From Ignatzschineria rhizosphaerae (GTDB lineage: Bacteria > Pseudomonadota > Gammaproteobacteria > Cardiobacteriales > Wohlfahrtiimonadaceae): a stretch of DNA of 64,000 nt. The stretch spans positions 1,918,501 through 1,982,500 of the forward strand of contig NZ_CP093379.1 of NCBI RefSeq assembly GCF_022655595.1, written 5' to 3'. Below, piece by piece: positions 39,549-50,103 of this stretch (positions are counted from its first letter, which is position 1; the number at the start of each line of letters is the position of its first letter). The position numbers and the translations under genes are program-made. Below the pieces are notes generated by a model, which was not told the DNA's origin, ran no database searches, and was given only the letters and a program-made list of their open reading frames with translations.

Positions 39549-40553
39549 TTATGCTGGTGGCTTTGATGTATCTAAATTAGGTGGCGGCCAGTTGTCTAGC
39601 GTCATGCCTAATGATAATCCGTATTGCGCCAACACATCTTTAATCTCTGTTAATGATTTTTTACCAAGATTAGGTGTTTTAAGTAGCTCTGTTTCTGTTT
39701 TCTGAATCAGATCACCGATGTAATACACACTCTCTGCTTTCAAACAGTTTGCAGATCGAACAGTTAACTCTAAATCATCAACAGGTCTTAACAGCGTAGG
39801 ATCAATTTCGAACTCTGGTTCTTCCTCAACAGGCTCCTCTTCAGGCATTGGTTTAAGGTCTACAAAGACGCTTAATTGCTCATGAAGAATTGTCGCAGCA
39901 TTGCGAATTGCTTGCTCAGGATCTAAAGTTCCGTTAGTTTCTAACGCAATTACGAGTTTATCTAAGTCAGTACGTTGTTCAACACGTGCTGTTTCAACAC
40001 GGTAGCTTACGCGATTGACAGGACTAAATGTCGTGTCTAACTTGAATAAACCGAGTGCGATAGAAGAGCTATCCCCTGCTTCGTTTTCACGATTTGCAGC
40101 TGTGCTGTACCCGCGACCACTCTCTACTTTCAAGCGCATTTTTAATGATCCACTTGAAGTAAGGTTTGCAATTACATGCTCAGGATTCACGATTTCCACA
40201 TTATGAGGAATTTCGAGATCTCCTGCTGTGACAGCACCCTTACCTTTCTTTTCTAAGGTAATGTATGCCTCAGGTGCATCATGAAGAATAATCGCAATGC
40301 CTTTAAGGTTTTGCAGAAGATCGATAACATCTTCATGCATTCCTGGAATTGCAGAATACTCTTTAGAAACACCTTCAATTTCACACTCTGTAATCGCTGC
40401 ACCTGGCATCGAAGATAGCAGAATACGACGAAGGGCATTCCCTAACGTGTGCGCAAAGCCCCTCTCAAGAGGCTCTAACGCTATTTCAGAGAAGTGGTTT
40501 TCGTCGGTTTTGATCTCCACTATACGTGGAGTTAATAACTCATTTAAAGCCAT
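39549..40553 (-). CDS. rpoA: RNA polymerase alpha subunit
   Basis: Assembles core RNA polymerase through its N-terminal domain (about 1-235) and contacts promoter UP elements and activators through the C-terminal domain (about 255-325, with [10 protein letters not shown]-type residues and [16 protein letters not shown]). An acidic linker [14 protein letters not shown] joins them. 334 residues (E. coli 329). The C-terminal tail after the domain is proline-rich. It lies between rpsD and rplQ. Confidence 0.98.
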   Translation of the reverse strand: MALNELLTPRIVEIKTDENHFSEIALEPLERGFAHTLGNALRRILLSSMPGAAITECEIEGVSKEYSAIPGMHEDVIDLLQNLKGIAIILHDAPEAYITLEKKGKGAVTAGDLEIPHNVEIVNPEHVIANLTSSGSLKMRLKVESGRGYSTAANRENEAGDSSSIALGLFKLDTTFSPVNRVSYRVETARVEQRTDLDKLVIALETNGTLDPEQAIRNAATILHEQLSVFVDLKPMPEEEPVEEEPEFEIDPTLLRPVDDLELTVRSANCLKAESVYYIGDLIQKTETELLKTPNLGKKSLTEIKDVLAQYGLSLGMTLDNWPPPNLDTSKPPA

Positions 40554-40613
40554 ATGTATTTACCCGATTGATCTAAAATAATAAGAAGGAACGAAATAAA
40601 ACCAATATGCTTA

Positions 40614-41234
40614 TTATTTTGAGTACAACTCTACAACTAATGACTCGTTAATATCTGCTGGTAAATCTGAACGTTCAGGAATTCGTTTAAACTCGCCTTC
40701 CATTTTTGTCTTATCAACTGAAACCCAGTCAACAAGGCCATTTGCTTCTGATAATTCTAAAGCATATGCGATACGAGCTTGTTTCTTAGAGCGCTCTCTA
40801 ATTGACACTGTATCTGTTGCTTTTAATTGATATGAAGGAATGTTTACCTTCGCACCATTAACAAGAATTGAATTGTGGCTTACTAACTGACGCGCTTCTG
40901 CACGAGTTGAAGCAAATCCCATACGATAAACAACGTTATCTAAACGGCACTCGAGGATTTCAAGAAGGTTTTCACCTGTTGAACCCTTACGACGGTCCGC
41001 TTCTTTATAGTAAAGATGGAATTGTTTCTCTAATAAACCGTAAATTCTTTTTAACTTTTGCTTTTCGCGTAACTGAAGACCATAGTCTGAAGTACGGCCT
41101 GGTTTAGAACCGTGCTGACCTGGTGCTCTGTCATGCTTACATTTAGATTCGAAAGAACGTGCGCCTGATTTCAAATGAAGATCTACGCCTTCACGTCTTG
41201 CTAACTTACATTTTGGGCCAATATAACGTGCCAT
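40614..41234 (-). CDS. rpsD: Ribosomal protein S4
   Basis: Primary 16S rRNA-binding protein of the small subunit and the translational repressor of the alpha operon in E. coli. Starts [16 protein letters not shown]. The S4 RNA-binding fold ([22 protein letters not shown]) is near 92-113. 206 residues. It has four Cys/His-type residues in the N-terminus, as in the zinc-free enteric form only in part. Confidence 0.97.
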   Translation of the reverse strand: MARYIGPKCKLARREGVDLHLKSGARSFESKCKHDRAPGQHGSKPGRTSDYGLQLREKQKLKRIYGLLEKQFHLYYKEADRRKGSTGENLLEILECRLDNVVYRMGFASTRAEARQLVSHNSILVNGAKVNIPSYQLKATDTVSIRERSKKQARIAYALELSEANGLVDWVSVDKTKMEGEFKRIPERSDLPADINESLVVELYSK

Positions 41235-41261
41235 GACTATCTATACTCCTTAAAAATTTAA

Positions 41262-41651
41262 TTACACTCTGCGCTTTTTAGGCGGGCGACAACCGTTGTG
41301 TGGAATCGGTGTCACATCAGAGATACTAGTGATTTTATAGCCAATTGCGCTAAGAGCACGAACTGCTGAGTCACGACCAGGACCAGGACCACTTACGTTA
41401 ACGTCTAAATTTTTAAGACCATACTCTTGTGCCACGGTGCCCGCTCTTTCTGCTGCGACTTGCGCTGCAAAAGGAGTCGATTTTCTTGAACCACGGAAGC
41501 CTGAACCACCCGCTGTTGCCCAAGATAAAACATTTCCTTGACGATCTGAGATAGTCACGATTGTGTTATTGAACGACGCTTGAACGTGCGCAATACCGTC
41601 AACAACACTTCTTCTAACGCGCTTACGCGTTTTAACTGAAGGTTTTGCCAT
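41262..41651 (-). CDS. rpsK: Ribosomal protein S11
   Basis: Small-subunit platform protein. 129 residues, with [14 protein letters not shown] near 28-41 and the C-terminal [13 protein letters not shown]. It follows rpsM by 20 bp in the standard alpha-operon order. Confidence 0.97.
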   Translation of the reverse strand: MAKPSVKTRKRVRRSVVDGIAHVQASFNNTIVTISDRQGNVLSWATAGGSGFRGSRKSTPFAAQVAAERAGTVAQEYGLKNLDVNVSGPGPGRDSAVRALSAIGYKITSISDVTPIPHNGCRPPKKRRV

Positions 41652-41671
41652 TTTAAAATTTCCCTAACAAA

Positions 41672-42025
41672 TTATTTAACAAGTCTTCTTGGACCTTTAC
41701 GAGTACGCGCATTAGTTTTAGTGCGTTGTCCTCTTAAAGGTAAGCTACGACGATGACGGATACCGCGGTTGCAACCGAGATCCATTAAGCGTTTGATGTT
41801 TAAAGAAACTTCACGACGTAAGTCACCTTCAACAACATATTCGCCTACTTGCGCACGAAGTGCATCAACTTGCTCATCTGTTAAGTCTTTTACTTTTGTC
41901 GTTGGTTCAACGTTTGCTGCAACACAGATTGCTGCTGCGCGAGTTGGGCCAACACCATAAATAGATTGCAGTGAAATAATCACATGCTTTTGTACTGGTA
42001 TATTGATACCTGCTATACGTGCCAT
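41672..42025 (-). CDS. rpsM: Ribosomal protein S13
   Basis: Small-subunit head protein contacting the P-site tRNA and L5. Starts [14 protein letters not shown], with the [22 protein letters not shown] tail (longer than quoted). 117 residues (E. coli 118). First gene of the alpha operon, where S4 represses translation in E. coli; the 67-bp gap to rpmJ is available for such a site. Confidence 0.97.
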   Translation of the reverse strand: MARIAGINIPVQKHVIISLQSIYGVGPTRAAAICVAANVEPTTKVKDLTDEQVDALRAQVGEYVVEGDLRREVSLNIKRLMDLGCNRGIRHRRSLPLRGQRTKTNARTRKGPRRLVK

Positions 42026-42092
42026 ATAAAACCTATCCTAAAATCATATCAGCAGATTATTCTACATGATAATTTAAATTTACTCAATATTA

Positions 42093-42206
42093 TTAGCCTT
42101 GACGTTGTTTGTGACGACCATCTTCACAGATGACGCGAACAACACCAGCGCGTTTTACAATCTTACATTTGCGGCATATTTTTTTAACCGACGCTCTTAC
42201 TTTCAT
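42093..42206 (-). CDS. rpmJ: Ribosomal protein L36
   Basis: A 37-residue zinc-ribbon protein of the large subunit. It starts [17 protein letters not shown] and ends [10 protein letters not shown], with Cys residues at 11, 14 and 27 and His at 32, so this is the zinc-binding type. It lies 20 bp after secY, as in E. coli. Confidence 0.95.
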   Translation of the reverse strand: MKVRASVKKICRKCKIVKRAGVVRVICEDGRHKQRQG

Positions 42207-42226
42207 TTATAACTCCGATAATTTTA

Positions 42227-43651
42227 CTAAAAGTTTGGTGGGGTACCATTCAATGCTGAACTAATATTTGCTTTTTTCATTAAAGACTCATACTGCTGAG
42301 ACATTAACAATGCTTGAATTTGTGTTACTAAATCCATCACAACAACTACCGCGATTAAGATTGAAGTACCACCGAAGTACATTTGCACAGGGCTAATACC
42401 GTTAAAGAACTCTGGCAATAAACAGATAATGGTAATGTAGAGCGAACCCCACAGCGTAATACGCGTTAATACTCTATCTAAATATTGCGAGGTATGAATA
42501 CCTGGGCGAATTCCTGGTATAAAACCACCATTTCTCTTAAGGTTCTCTGCCGTTTCCTTAGAGTTAAACTGCAATGCAGTGTAGAAGAAACAGAAGAAGA
42601 TAATGAGCGCTGCAAAGAGAATCATATATGCAGGCTGACCTATAGAGAAGTACTTAACTCCATAAAATCCGAGCTTATTAAGTGTCAAGGATACATAATA
42701 GCTAAAGCTCCCCCAAAGCCCTGTATCCGCGTCAGTCAATTCAGGCACGTTAATTTTGCTTAAACCAGTACTGATTGTAAAAACAAAAGATAGGAATGCC
42801 GAACCGAAGATTGCCGGTATAACTCCCGACATATTGAGTTTTAATGGTAAATGGTTAGTTTGATTGCCAACCGACATCATTCTACCTTGCTGTCTACGTG
42901 CATATTGAATTGTAATACGGCGTTGACCACGCTCAATAAATACAATCACAAAAATGACCGCTAAAACCAGCAAGAATAGAACAACGATTAATAACCACAT
43001 TGCACCACCTTGAGTGGTAGCAGTTTCAAATAGGAAAGCAACCGATGAAGGTACTCCCATTAGGATACTTGCAAAGATAATCATGGAAATACCGTTACCG
43101 ATACCTCTTTCAGTGATCTGCTCTCCTAACCACACTAAGAACATCGTTCCAGTAACGAGTGTTAATGTAGAAAGTGTCACAAATAATACTGGCGGAATAA
43201 CAACTAGCTCAGCATTAACAAAACCACCATTCATGATTGCGATTGAATACACAATCCCTTGCACAACACCAAAAGCAATCGTCATATAGCGAGTATACTG
43301 TGTCATCTTACGACGACCGGCATCACCCTCTTTTTTGAGTTGCTCTAATGGTGCGTAAACCACAGATAACATCTGGATAACAATCGACGCTGTAATATAT
43401 GGCATTACACCTAACATAAATACAGACATCTTCTCAAAAGCACCGCCCGAGAAGAGGTTTATCATCGCAGATATACCACCTTGCTGGCCTTGTTGCTCCA
43501 TTACATTTGAAAGTGTAACAGCATCAATACCTGGTAGTGTGATATACACGCCAATTCTATAAACAACCAATGCCAAGACTAAAAACCATAGTCTTGACAA
43601 AAGTCCTGAGAAACGTCCGAGGTTACTAGACCCTATTTGATTTTTTTGCAT
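42227..43651 (-). CDS. secY: Preprotein translocase subunit SecY
   Basis: Channel subunit of the Sec translocon, with ten membrane helices. Conserved pieces include PYITASIVIQML (TM2 plug side), GTMFLVWLGEQITERGIGNG near 165-184 and GGTSILIAVVVVMD near 430. At 474 residues it is about 30 longer than E. coli SecY (443). The extra residues lie in the periplasmic loop between helices 7 and 8, around 295-325. It lies between rplO and rpmJ in the spc operon. Confidence 0.97.
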   Translation of the reverse strand: MQKNQIGSSNLGRFSGLLSRLWFLVLALVVYRIGVYITLPGIDAVTLSNVMEQQGQQGGISAMINLFSGGAFEKMSVFMLGVMPYITASIVIQMLSVVYAPLEQLKKEGDAGRRKMTQYTRYMTIAFGVVQGIVYSIAIMNGGFVNAELVVIPPVLFVTLSTLTLVTGTMFLVWLGEQITERGIGNGISMIIFASILMGVPSSVAFLFETATTQGGAMWLLIVVLFLLVLAVIFVIVFIERGQRRITIQYARRQQGRMMSVGNQTNHLPLKLNMSGVIPAIFGSAFLSFVFTISTGLSKINVPELTDADTGLWGSFSYYVSLTLNKLGFYGVKYFSIGQPAYMILFAALIIFFCFFYTALQFNSKETAENLKRNGGFIPGIRPGIHTSQYLDRVLTRITLWGSLYITIICLLPEFFNGISPVQMYFGGTSILIAVVVVMDLVTQIQALLMSQQYESLMKKANISSALNGTPPNF

Positions 43652-43653
43652 AT

Positions 43654-44088
43654 TTACTCTTCAACAGAGCCGCCAGCAGCTTCGATCGCAGCCTTAGCCC
43701 CTTTAGTAACATGAATACCTTTTAAGGTAATTGCTCTATTAATCTCACCTGAAAGCATTACTTTCGCACGCGTATATTTTGCAGGAATAATATTGCTATC
43801 TACTAATGAAGTGAATGTAATCTCGTTACCTTCCACTTTGTTAAGTGCTGATAATGGAACTTCTACCGTTACAAGACCGATTTGAGAGTTGAAACCAACT
43901 TTCGGAAGTCTTCTTTGTAATGGCTGTTGACCACCCTCGAACCCTACTTTATGGTAGCCGCCTGATCTTGAATGTTGACCTTTATGTCCACGACCAGCTG
44001 TTTTACCAAATCCTGATCCACAACCACGGCCTACACGTCTTTTGTCAGTTTTACTACCAAACGCAGGTTTTAATGTATTTAATTTCAT
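43654..44088 (-). CDS. rplO: Ribosomal protein L15
   Basis: Large-subunit assembly protein. The ATG at 44088 gives 144 residues, exactly the E. coli length, and follows GGAATAGGT. The longer reading from a TTG at 44106 is not conserved. It contains the Gly/Arg-rich [19 protein letters not shown] near 20-38. Confidence 0.96.
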   Translation of the reverse strand: MKLNTLKPAFGSKTDKRRVGRGCGSGFGKTAGRGHKGQHSRSGGYHKVGFEGGQQPLQRRLPKVGFNSQIGLVTVEVPLSALNKVEGNEITFTSLVDSNIIPAKYTRAKVMLSGEINRAITLKGIHVTKGAKAAIEAAGGSVEE

Positions 44089-44106
44089 TTGTATACCTAT
44101 TCCCAA

Positions 44107-44286
44107 CTACTCAACTTTAAGTAAGTAAGCTACTTTGTTAATCATCCCCATATTCTCAGGTGTCGCTTGCACCTCAACAGTATGATGAAGACGGCGTAAA
44201 CCTAAGCCTTTCACACAATCACGATGTGATTGTAAACGGCTATTTGTACTCTTAACGAGAGTTACTTTAACAGTTTTCTGTGTCAT
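44107..44286 (-). CDS. rpmD: Ribosomal protein L30
   Basis: A 59-residue large-subunit protein, [15 protein letters not shown]... with [13 protein letters not shown] near 27-39 and a C-terminal [12 protein letters not shown]. It lies 3 bp after rpsE and 18 bp before the L15 start, in the normal spc position. Confidence 0.95.
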   Translation of the reverse strand: MTQKTVKVTLVKSTNSRLQSHRDCVKGLGLRRLHHTVEVQATPENMGMINKVAYLLKVE

Positions 44287-44289
44287 AAC

Positions 44290-44808
44290 TTACCCTCTAA
44301 TTTCTTCAACAGATTTACCACGTTTTGCTGCAATCTCTTCTGGAGTTTGCATTGACGCTAAACCTTTGATAGTTGCTTGCACAACGTTCACTGGGTTACG
44401 TGAGTTTTGGCATTTTGCTAAAACATCTTTAACACCAGCAACTTCGAATACAGCACGCATCGCACCACCTGCAATTACCCCTGTACCTTCAGAAGCTGGT
44501 TGCATGTATACGCGAGCTGCGTTATGAATTCCTGTTACAGAATATTGAAGTGTACCACCATTAAGTGAAACATTCTTAATATTACGCTTTGCTTGCTCAA
44601 TTGATTTTTTGATTGCAACTGGCACTTCTTTTGCTTTCGCATATCCGTAACCAATCTTACCATTACCATCACCAACAACTGTAAGTGCTGCGAATGCGAA
44701 CTGTCTACCACCTTTTACAGTTTTAGAGACACGGTTCACTGTCACAAGCTTTTCTTGGTAACCGTCAGTAGCAGCTGCTACGTTTTGATTTTCAACTTTT
44801 GTAGTCAT
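44290..44808 (-). CDS. rpsE: Ribosomal protein S5
   Basis: Small-subunit protein contributing to decoding accuracy. 172 residues (E. coli 167). [20 protein letters not shown] lies near 29-48 and [11 protein letters not shown] near 53-63. The region where E. coli spectinomycin-resistance changes occur is wild-type-like by eye. Confidence 0.97.
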   Translation of the reverse strand: MTTKVENQNVAAATDGYQEKLVTVNRVSKTVKGGRQFAFAALTVVGDGNGKIGYGYAKAKEVPVAIKKSIEQAKRNIKNVSLNGGTLQYSVTGIHNAARVYMQPASEGTGVIAGGAMRAVFEVAGVKDVLAKCQNSRNPVNVVQATIKGLASMQTPEEIAAKRGKSVEEIRG

Positions 44809-44823
44809 TTATTTCCTTCCTTA

Positions 44824-45177
44824 TTAAAACTCTAATCCAGCTTCTCTAGCTGCATCTGCTAGAGCTTTAACGCGGCCATGATATTTAAATCCTGAACGAT
44901 CAAAAGCTACATTTGTAACACCAGCTGCTTTCGCTTTAGCGGCAATATCCTTACCTACTGCGATTGCTGCATCTACGTTACCAGTGCCTTTGATTTGTGA
45001 TTTAACATCTGCTACAAGCGTTGAACTCGCAGCTAACACTTTACTTCCACATCCGCTAATTACTTGAGCGTAGATGTGTCTTGGAGTTCTATGGACAGTT
45101 AAACGATCAACCTTTAACTCTCTCATTTTGATACGAGCCTTAAGGCTTCTTCTGTATCTTGCGTCTCTTTTTTTCAT
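44824..45177 (-). CDS. rplR: Ribosomal protein L18
   Basis: 5S rRNA-binding large-subunit protein. The ATG at 45177 gives 117 residues, the E. coli length, with AGGTGAG just upstream. Landmarks are [13 protein letters not shown] near 28-40 and the C-terminal [19 protein letters not shown]. Confidence 0.97.
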   Translation of the reverse strand: MKKRDARYRRSLKARIKMRELKVDRLTVHRTPRHIYAQVISGCGSKVLAASSTLVADVKSQIKGTGNVDAAIAVGKDIAAKAKAAGVTNVAFDRSGFKYHGRVKALADAAREAGLEF

Positions 45178-45186
45178 CGTTCTCAC

Positions 45187-45723
45187 CTATTTTTTCTTAA
45201 CTTCTTTCAATGAAACAACTTCATCAGAATAACGAACGCCCTTACCCTTATATGGCTCAGGTGGTCTATATGCTCTGATTTTCGCTGCAACCTGGCCTAC
45301 TACTTGCTTATCAACACCTTTAATCACAACTTCTGTTTGTGTAGGAGTTTCACAAGTAACGCCTTCTGGCATAGCGTGAACGATAGGGTGAGAGAAACCT
45401 AACGTAAGATTCAAGTTTGAACCTTGCGCCGCGGCACGATATCCAACACCGTTTAAAATTAATTTTCTTTCAAAGCCTTCAGATACACCGATCACTAAAT
45501 TACTTACTAATGAACGCATTGTACCTGCAATAGCATAGCTACCTTTGCTTTGCTCAAGATCAGGAACGATTTGTAACTCGCTACCATCTTGTTTGATGCC
45601 TACAGATGAATGCAATTGAAGATTATGCTCACCTTTAGGACCTTTTGCTTTAACATTGTTACCAGAGATAGTGATTTCAACACCCGCTGGAACAGTAATA
45701 ACCTGTTTAGCTACACGTGACAT
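45187..45723 (-). CDS. rplF: Ribosomal protein L6
   Basis: Large-subunit protein near the factor-binding site. 178 residues. It has the duplicated L6 fold and the C-terminal [17 protein letters not shown] signature near 155-171. It precedes rplR by 9 bp. Confidence 0.97.
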   Translation of the reverse strand: MSRVAKQVITVPAGVEITISGNNVKAKGPKGEHNLQLHSSVGIKQDGSELQIVPDLEQSKGSYAIAGTMRSLVSNLVIGVSEGFERKLILNGVGYRAAAQGSNLNLTLGFSHPIVHAMPEGVTCETPTQTEVVIKGVDKQVVGQVAAKIRAYRPPEPYKGKGVRYSDEVVSLKEVKKK

Positions 45724-45735
45724 TCTAATCTCCTA

Positions 45736-46134
45736 TTAAGCTACAACGCAGATCACTTCACCACCGAGCGATAAAGATCTCGCTTTATGGTCAGTCATCA
45801 TACCTTGTGAAGTAGAAACAATCGCAACACCTAATCCACCTAAAACTTGAGGAAGACTGTTTTTGTCACGATAAACACGTAAGCTTGGCTTACTAACACG
45901 TTCAATACGCTCGATTACTGCCTTACCTTGGTAATATTTCAATGTAAGCACTAATTTCTTGTTAGAAGCTTTGTCACCCGCAGTTTCAATACCTGCAATG
46001 TAACCTTCTTCAAGAAGGACGTCAGCGATTGATTTTTTTAAGTTTGAGAAAGGAATCTCAACACTTACTTTTTCAGAAGTTTGCGCATTACGAATGCGAG
46101 TTAACATATCTGAAATTGGATCATGCATACTCAT
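45736..46134 (-). CDS. rpsH: Ribosomal protein S8
   Basis: Primary 16S rRNA binder of the small-subunit platform and, in E. coli, the repressor of the spc operon. 132 residues, beginning [18 protein letters not shown]. The C-terminal [21 protein letters not shown] contains the RNA-binding STS[KQ]G motif. A hairpin in front of rplE is a candidate for its mRNA target. Confidence 0.97.
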   Translation of the reverse strand: MSMHDPISDMLTRIRNAQTSEKVSVEIPFSNLKKSIADVLLEEGYIAGIETAGDKASNKKLVLTLKYYQGKAVIERIERVSKPSLRVYRDKNSLPQVLGGLGVAIVSTSQGMMTDHKARSLSLGGEVICVVA

Positions 46135-46146
46135 TTATTAATTCTC

Positions 46147-46452
46147 CTACCAGCTAGATTTTCTTAAGCCAGGAATATCACCACGCATAGTGATTTCTCT
46201 CAACTTGTTTCTACCAAGACCAAATTTACGATATACACCGTGTGGTCTACCTGTAATGCTACAACGTCTACGACGTCTAGATGGAGAAGAATCTCTTGGT
46301 AACTTCTGAAGTGCAACGACAGCTGCTTCTTTTTCTTCAGCAGATGCATCTGCACTTACGATAATCTTTTTTAATTGCTCGCGTTTTTCTGCATACTTTG
46401 CTACTAGCTCTGCACGCTTTTTCTCGCGATTAACCATTGATACTTTAGCCAT
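46147..46452 (-). CDS. rpsN: Ribosomal protein S14
   Basis: Small-subunit head protein. 101 residues, the long zinc-independent form; the CxxC pairs of the short form are absent. It contains [20 protein letters not shown] near 60-80 and ends LRKSSW. Confidence 0.97.
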   Translation of the reverse strand: MAKVSMVNREKKRAELVAKYAEKREQLKKIIVSADASAEEKEAAVVALQKLPRDSSPSRRRRRCSITGRPHGVYRKFGLGRNKLREITMRGDIPGLRKSSW

Positions 46453-46469
46453 AATTTCCTGCTTTATAA

Positions 46470-47012
46470 TTAATTACGAAATGGGAAGTTGAAAGCGCTA
46501 AGGAGAGCTTTTGCTTCTGCGTCAGTTTTAGCAGTTGTTGCGATACTAATATCCATACCACGCACAGCGTCAACTTTTTCATACTCGATTTCAGGGAACA
46601 CGATCTGCTCTTTAATACCGAAGTTGTAGTTACCACGACCATCAAATGAACGTGCACTTACACCGCGGAAGTCTCTTACACGTGGTAAAGAGATATTTAC
46701 TAAGCGATCTAAAAACTCATACATTGTTGTACGACGGAGCGTTACACGGCAACCAACAGGCCAACCGTCACGAATTTTAAATCCAGCCACAGACTTACGT
46801 GAAAGCGTAACTTGCGCTTTCTGCCCTGATACCGCAGTCATTTCAGCAACTGCATTGTCCATAACTTTTTTATCAAGAACCGCTTCACCAACACCCATAT
46901 TTAATGAGATTTTAGTGATTTTCGGAACTTCCATAGGATTAGCGTAGCCAAACTCTTCAATAAGTTTAGGTACTACGACTTCATCATAATACTGCTTTAA
47001 TCTTGCTTTCAT
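46470..47012 (-). CDS. rplE: Ribosomal protein L5
   Basis: 5S rRNA-binding protein that bridges to the small subunit. The ATG at 47012 (180 residues; E. coli 179) follows GAGGAA. An open in-frame extension upstream (GTG at 47069) runs through a hairpin and is not conserved in the family. Landmarks are [14 protein letters not shown] near 29-42 and LPRVRDFRG near 112-120. Confidence 0.97.
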   Translation of the reverse strand: MKARLKQYYDEVVVPKLIEEFGYANPMEVPKITKISLNMGVGEAVLDKKVMDNAVAEMTAVSGQKAQVTLSRKSVAGFKIRDGWPVGCRVTLRRTTMYEFLDRLVNISLPRVRDFRGVSARSFDGRGNYNFGIKEQIVFPEIEYEKVDAVRGMDISIATTAKTDAEAKALLSAFNFPFRN

Positions 47013-47020
47013 GATATTCC

Positions 47021-47061
47021 TCAATGCCAAACGGATATGTCTTTTAATGCGATACATCCTG
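47021..47061 (-). promoter_or_regulatory. Hairpin before rplE, candidate S8 repression site
   Basis: In the mRNA sense GCCAAAC pairs with GTTTGGC. Above this 7-bp stem, GGAT pairs with ATCC past a bulged A, then GT with AC, closing a loop of about 13 bases. It ends directly before the rplE Shine-Dalgarno sequence. In E. coli S8 represses the spc operon at the rplE start. The rplX-rplE gap here is 105 bp, while its neighbours are mostly under 25 bp. Confidence 0.5.
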
Positions 47062-47117
47062 TTTGGCACAGTAATTATTTATAAAATAAGCTGGCTATAA
47101 TACCAAAAGTATTTTAA

Positions 47118-47453
47118 CTAGCCAACTTTTTTATTTGTAGATTTAAAAACTCTCTCACGAACAACTTTAGTTTTACCGTTTTCACGTGTCTCTTCAGTTA
47201 ATTCGATTTTGATTTTATCTTGTTTTTTCGTCTCAGGATTATAGATCATCACGTTAGAAAGATCGATGAAAGATTCCTGTTCAACCTTACCACCTTCGAT
47301 ACCGAGTTGTGGGTTTGGTTTAACATGTTTAGTTACTTTGTTTGCACCAGCAACTTTCACACGTCCATCTTTCACTTCAAGAACATTACCGCGATGGCCT
47401 TTACTGCTTCCTGCGATTACTACAACTTCATCACCTTTACGGATTTTTGTCAT
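47118..47453 (-). CDS. rplX: Ribosomal protein L24
   Basis: Assembly-initiator large-subunit protein with a KOW motif (KIRKGDEVVVIAGSSKGHRG, about 3-22). 111 residues, slightly longer than E. coli (104). It sits between rplN and rplE. Confidence 0.96.
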   Translation of the reverse strand: MTKIRKGDEVVVIAGSSKGHRGNVLEVKDGRVKVAGANKVTKHVKPNPQLGIEGGKVEQESFIDLSNVMIYNPETKKQDKIKIELTEETRENGKTKVVRERVFKSTNKKVG

Positions 47454-47471
47454 TTCAATTACCCTCTACTC

Positions 47472-47840
47472 TTAGATAACTTCTGGCGCAAGCGAGATAA
47501 TTCTCATGAATTTGTCACCACGTAACTCACGAGTTACTGGGCCAAAGATACGAGTCCCGATTGGGTCTAAGTTATTGTTAAGAAGAACAGCAGCGTTACC
47601 ATCAAATTTGATGAGTGAACCATCTTGACGACGAACGCCTTTACGAGTTCTTACGACAACCGCATTATACACATCACCTTTTTTCGCACGACCGCGTGGA
47701 ATCGCTTCTTTAACAGAAACTTTAATAACATCTCCAACGGTTGCATATCGACGATGCGATCCACCAAGAACTTTGATACACATAACTTTACGTGCACCAG
47801 AGTTATCAGCTACGTCTAAAACTGTTTGTGTCTGAATCAT
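47472..47840 (-). CDS. rplN: Ribosomal protein L14
   Basis: Large-subunit interface protein. 122 residues, beginning [19 protein letters not shown]. It opens the spc operon order (rplN-rplX-rplE...), though here it follows rpsQ by only 2 bp, so S10 and spc look fused into one transcript. Confidence 0.97.
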   Translation of the reverse strand: MIQTQTVLDVADNSGARKVMCIKVLGGSHRRYATVGDVIKVSVKEAIPRGRAKKGDVYNAVVVRTRKGVRRQDGSLIKFDGNAAVLLNNNLDPIGTRIFGPVTRELRGDKFMRIISLAPEVI

Positions 47841-47842
47841 TA

Positions 47843-48112
47843 TTAACCTCTCGACTCTTCAACTACACGAACTAAATCCCAAGTTTTTTTCTTAGAAATA
47901 GGACGTACTTGTTTTATCTCAACGATATCACCGATGTTACATGTATTCGCTTCATCGTGCGCATAGAACTTAGTTGAACGCTTGATGTATTTTTGATACT
48001 TCGCGTGTTTTACTAATCTTTCTACGTATACAGTAATGGTTTTATCACCTTTGTTTGAAACTACTGTACCAATCACAGTACGAGCATGTTGTTGTTCAAT
48101 AGCAGCAGTCAT
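47843..48112 (-). CDS. rpsQ: Ribosomal protein S17
   Basis: 16S rRNA-binding protein. 89 residues, with [18 protein letters not shown] near 16-33 and [18 protein letters not shown] near 62-79. Its start overlaps the rpmC stop by one base. Confidence 0.97.
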   Translation of the reverse strand: MTAAIEQQHARTVIGTVVSNKGDKTITVYVERLVKHAKYQKYIKRSTKFYAHDEANTCNIGDIVEIKQVRPISKKKTWDLVRVVEESRG

Positions 48113-48321
48113 TATTTACCACCCTCTTCTTTTTCACCAAGTACTGTGTTAATTCTCGCGATTTGCTTACGAGATTCATTAAACTGGTGAGACTTTGCAA
48201 GTTGACCAGTTGCTTTTTGCATACGTAAGTTAAATAAACCACGTTGCAACTGAAGTTTTTCTTCTCTTAACTCGTCAACAGATTTATCTCTTAACTGAGT
48301 TGCTTTCGTTACTTTAGTCAT
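48112..48321 (-). CDS. rpmC: Ribosomal protein L29
   Basis: Exit-tunnel protein. The ATG at 48321 (69 residues) follows GAGGAA; a GTG at 48333 adds four residues and is less likely. Two helices form it, with [21 protein letters not shown] near 10-30 (longer than quoted) and [11 protein letters not shown] near 51-61. Confidence 0.95.
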   Translation of the reverse strand: MTKVTKATQLRDKSVDELREEKLQLQRGLFNLRMQKATGQLAKSHQFNESRKQIARINTVLGEKEEGGK

Positions 48322-48336
48322 GAATTTCCTCACCTA

Positions 48337-48750
48337 TTAAAGAACTGTACGTTCAGCAAACGCTGTTTTAACAGATAGCTTCGCTGCAGCAAGTCTAAAT
48401 GCTTCGCGAGCAACAGATTCAGTGACACCTTCAATTTCAAAAAGCACACGACCTGGTTGAACTTTTGCTACCCAATATTCAACGTTACCCTTACCACTAC
48501 CCATTCGAACTTCTAATGGTTTACCAGTAATTGGAACATCTGGGAAAATACGGATATAAACTTTACCACCACGACGGATGTAACGAGTAATCGCACGACG
48601 TGCCGCTTCGATTTCACGAGCGTTAATGCGTCCGTTTTCAGTAGACTTCATACCGAATTCGCCGAAATCTACCTTATTACCTGCTGCCGCAACACCTCGG
48701 TTACGACCTTTACGCATTTTTCTAAATTTAGTACGTTTTGGTTGCAACAT
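48337..48750 (-). CDS. rplP: Ribosomal protein L16
   Basis: Large-subunit protein close to the A site. 137 residues, beginning [19 protein letters not shown]. The conserved [15 protein letters not shown] is near 40-54. It lies 2 bp after rpsC. Confidence 0.97.
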   Translation of the reverse strand: MLQPKRTKFRKMRKGRNRGVAAAGNKVDFGEFGMKSTENGRINAREIEAARRAITRYIRRGGKVYIRIFPDVPITGKPLEVRMGSGKGNVEYWVAKVQPGRVLFEIEGVTESVAREAFRLAAAKLSVKTAFAERTVL

Positions 48751-48752
48751 GA

Positions 48753-49445
48753 TTACTCACCTTTCCTTCTTCTGTTTCGTCTCTTAGGTGCCGCTTCTTC
48801 TTGTTCTACAGCTAAGTAATCAAATACCTCACCTTTGTAGATCCAAACTTTAACACCTAAAATACCATAAGTTGTTAATGCTTCTGCTGTTCCGTAGTCA
48901 ATATCTGCACGGAATGTATGTAATGGCACACGACCTTCACGATACCACTCGGCACGAGCAATTTCAGCACCATTTAAACGTCCTGAAACGTTTACACGGA
49001 TACCTTCAGCACCAAGACGCATAGTATTTGTTACCGCACGGCGCATTGCTCTTCTGAACATTACACGGCGCTCTAACTGCTGAGCAATTCCTTCAGCTAC
49101 TAAGTATGCATCAAGCTCAGGCTTTCTAACTTCTTGGATAGAAACGTGAACTGGGCAACCCATGATTTCAGAAAGTTCTTTACGTAAAACTTCAATATCT
49201 TCGCCTTTTTTACCAATAACAACACCAGGTCTAGCAGTATGAATAACTACTTGAGCTGATTTTGAAGGGCGACTGATATGAATTTTTGAAACCGCAGCAC
49301 CTGCAAGTTTCTTTCTTAAAAATTCTCTAACTTTAAAGTCAGATTCAATAAACTCAGGGAAAGTCTTAGAATCCGCGTACCAGCGCGAATTCCAGTCTTT
49401 TGAGATCCCTAAGCGTATACCGGTTGGATTTACTTTTTGACCCAT
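48753..49445 (-). CDS. rpsC: Ribosomal protein S3
   Basis: Small-subunit mRNA-entry protein. The KH domain carries the [20 protein letters not shown] motif near 72-91. 230 residues, ending in a basic [10 protein letters not shown] tail. Confidence 0.97.
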   Translation of the reverse strand: MGQKVNPTGIRLGISKDWNSRWYADSKTFPEFIESDFKVREFLRKKLAGAAVSKIHISRPSKSAQVVIHTARPGVVIGKKGEDIEVLRKELSEIMGCPVHVSIQEVRKPELDAYLVAEGIAQQLERRVMFRRAMRRAVTNTMRLGAEGIRVNVSGRLNGAEIARAEWYREGRVPLHTFRADIDYGTAEALTTYGILGVKVWIYKGEVFDYLAVEQEEAAPKRRNRRRKGE

Positions 49446-49460
49446 TTTGACTTACTCCTA

Positions 49461-49793
49461 TTAAGCTTCAGCTACGATTACAGTGATATGACTGGTCTTC
49501 TTAAGGATACGGTCACCACGGCCTTTAGCACGTGGACGCATTCTTTTAAGAAGCGGCCCTTCGTCAACCATAATTGTTTTAACAAATAGGCTGTCGATAT
49601 CAGCTCCGAAATTATTCTCAGCATTTTGCATTGAAGATTCCAACACTTTGAGAATAAGATCTGCTGCTTTTTTATCACTAAATTGTAATAAAGTAAGTGC
49701 ACGATCAACAGGCAATCCACGTACCTGATCTGCAACTAAGCGCGCTTTCTGAGGAGAAATTCGCGCATGGCGATGTACTGCTCTACTTTCCAT
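49461..49793 (-). CDS. rplV: Ribosomal protein L22
   Basis: Exit-tunnel protein. 110 residues, with [20 protein letters not shown] near 7-26 and the tunnel-loop end [20 protein letters not shown] near 84-103. It lies 14 bp after rpsS. Confidence 0.97.
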   Translation of the reverse strand: MESRAVHRHARISPQKARLVADQVRGLPVDRALTLLQFSDKKAADLILKVLESSMQNAENNFGADIDSLFVKTIMVDEGPLLKRMRPRAKGRGDRILKKTSHITVIVAEA

Positions 49794-49807
49794 GTTTTAT
49801 CTCCTTA

Positions 49808-50080
49808 TTAACGTGCTTTTTTATCTGCAGCATGACCGCGATAAGTACGAGTAAGTGCAAACTCACCTAACTTATGACCAATCATGTTTTCAGTGATTAA
49901 AATCGGCACATGAATTTTTCCGTTATGTACGGCAATTGTAAGTCCAATCATTTCTGGAAGGATCATTGAGCGACGCGACCAAGTCTTGATAGGACGACGG
50001 TTGTTTGACGCTACAGCTTCATCTACTTTCTTTTGTAGATGATGATCGATAAATGGACCTTTCTTTATAGAACGTGGCAT
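49808..50080 (-). CDS. rpsS: Ribosomal protein S19
   Basis: Small-subunit head protein. 90 residues, beginning [19 protein letters not shown], with [15 protein letters not shown] near 70-84. Confidence 0.97.
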   Translation of the reverse strand: MPRSIKKGPFIDHHLQKKVDEAVASNNRRPIKTWSRRSMILPEMIGLTIAVHNGKIHVPILITENMIGHKLGEFALTRTYRGHAADKKAR

Positions 50081-50103
50081 ATTTTACCCTTTATTCGATT
50101 TAA

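Noticed and set aside
46445-46657. Open frame in another phase within rplE
   Set aside because: Shadow of the ribosomal protein gene; codon use of rplE explains the lack of stops.
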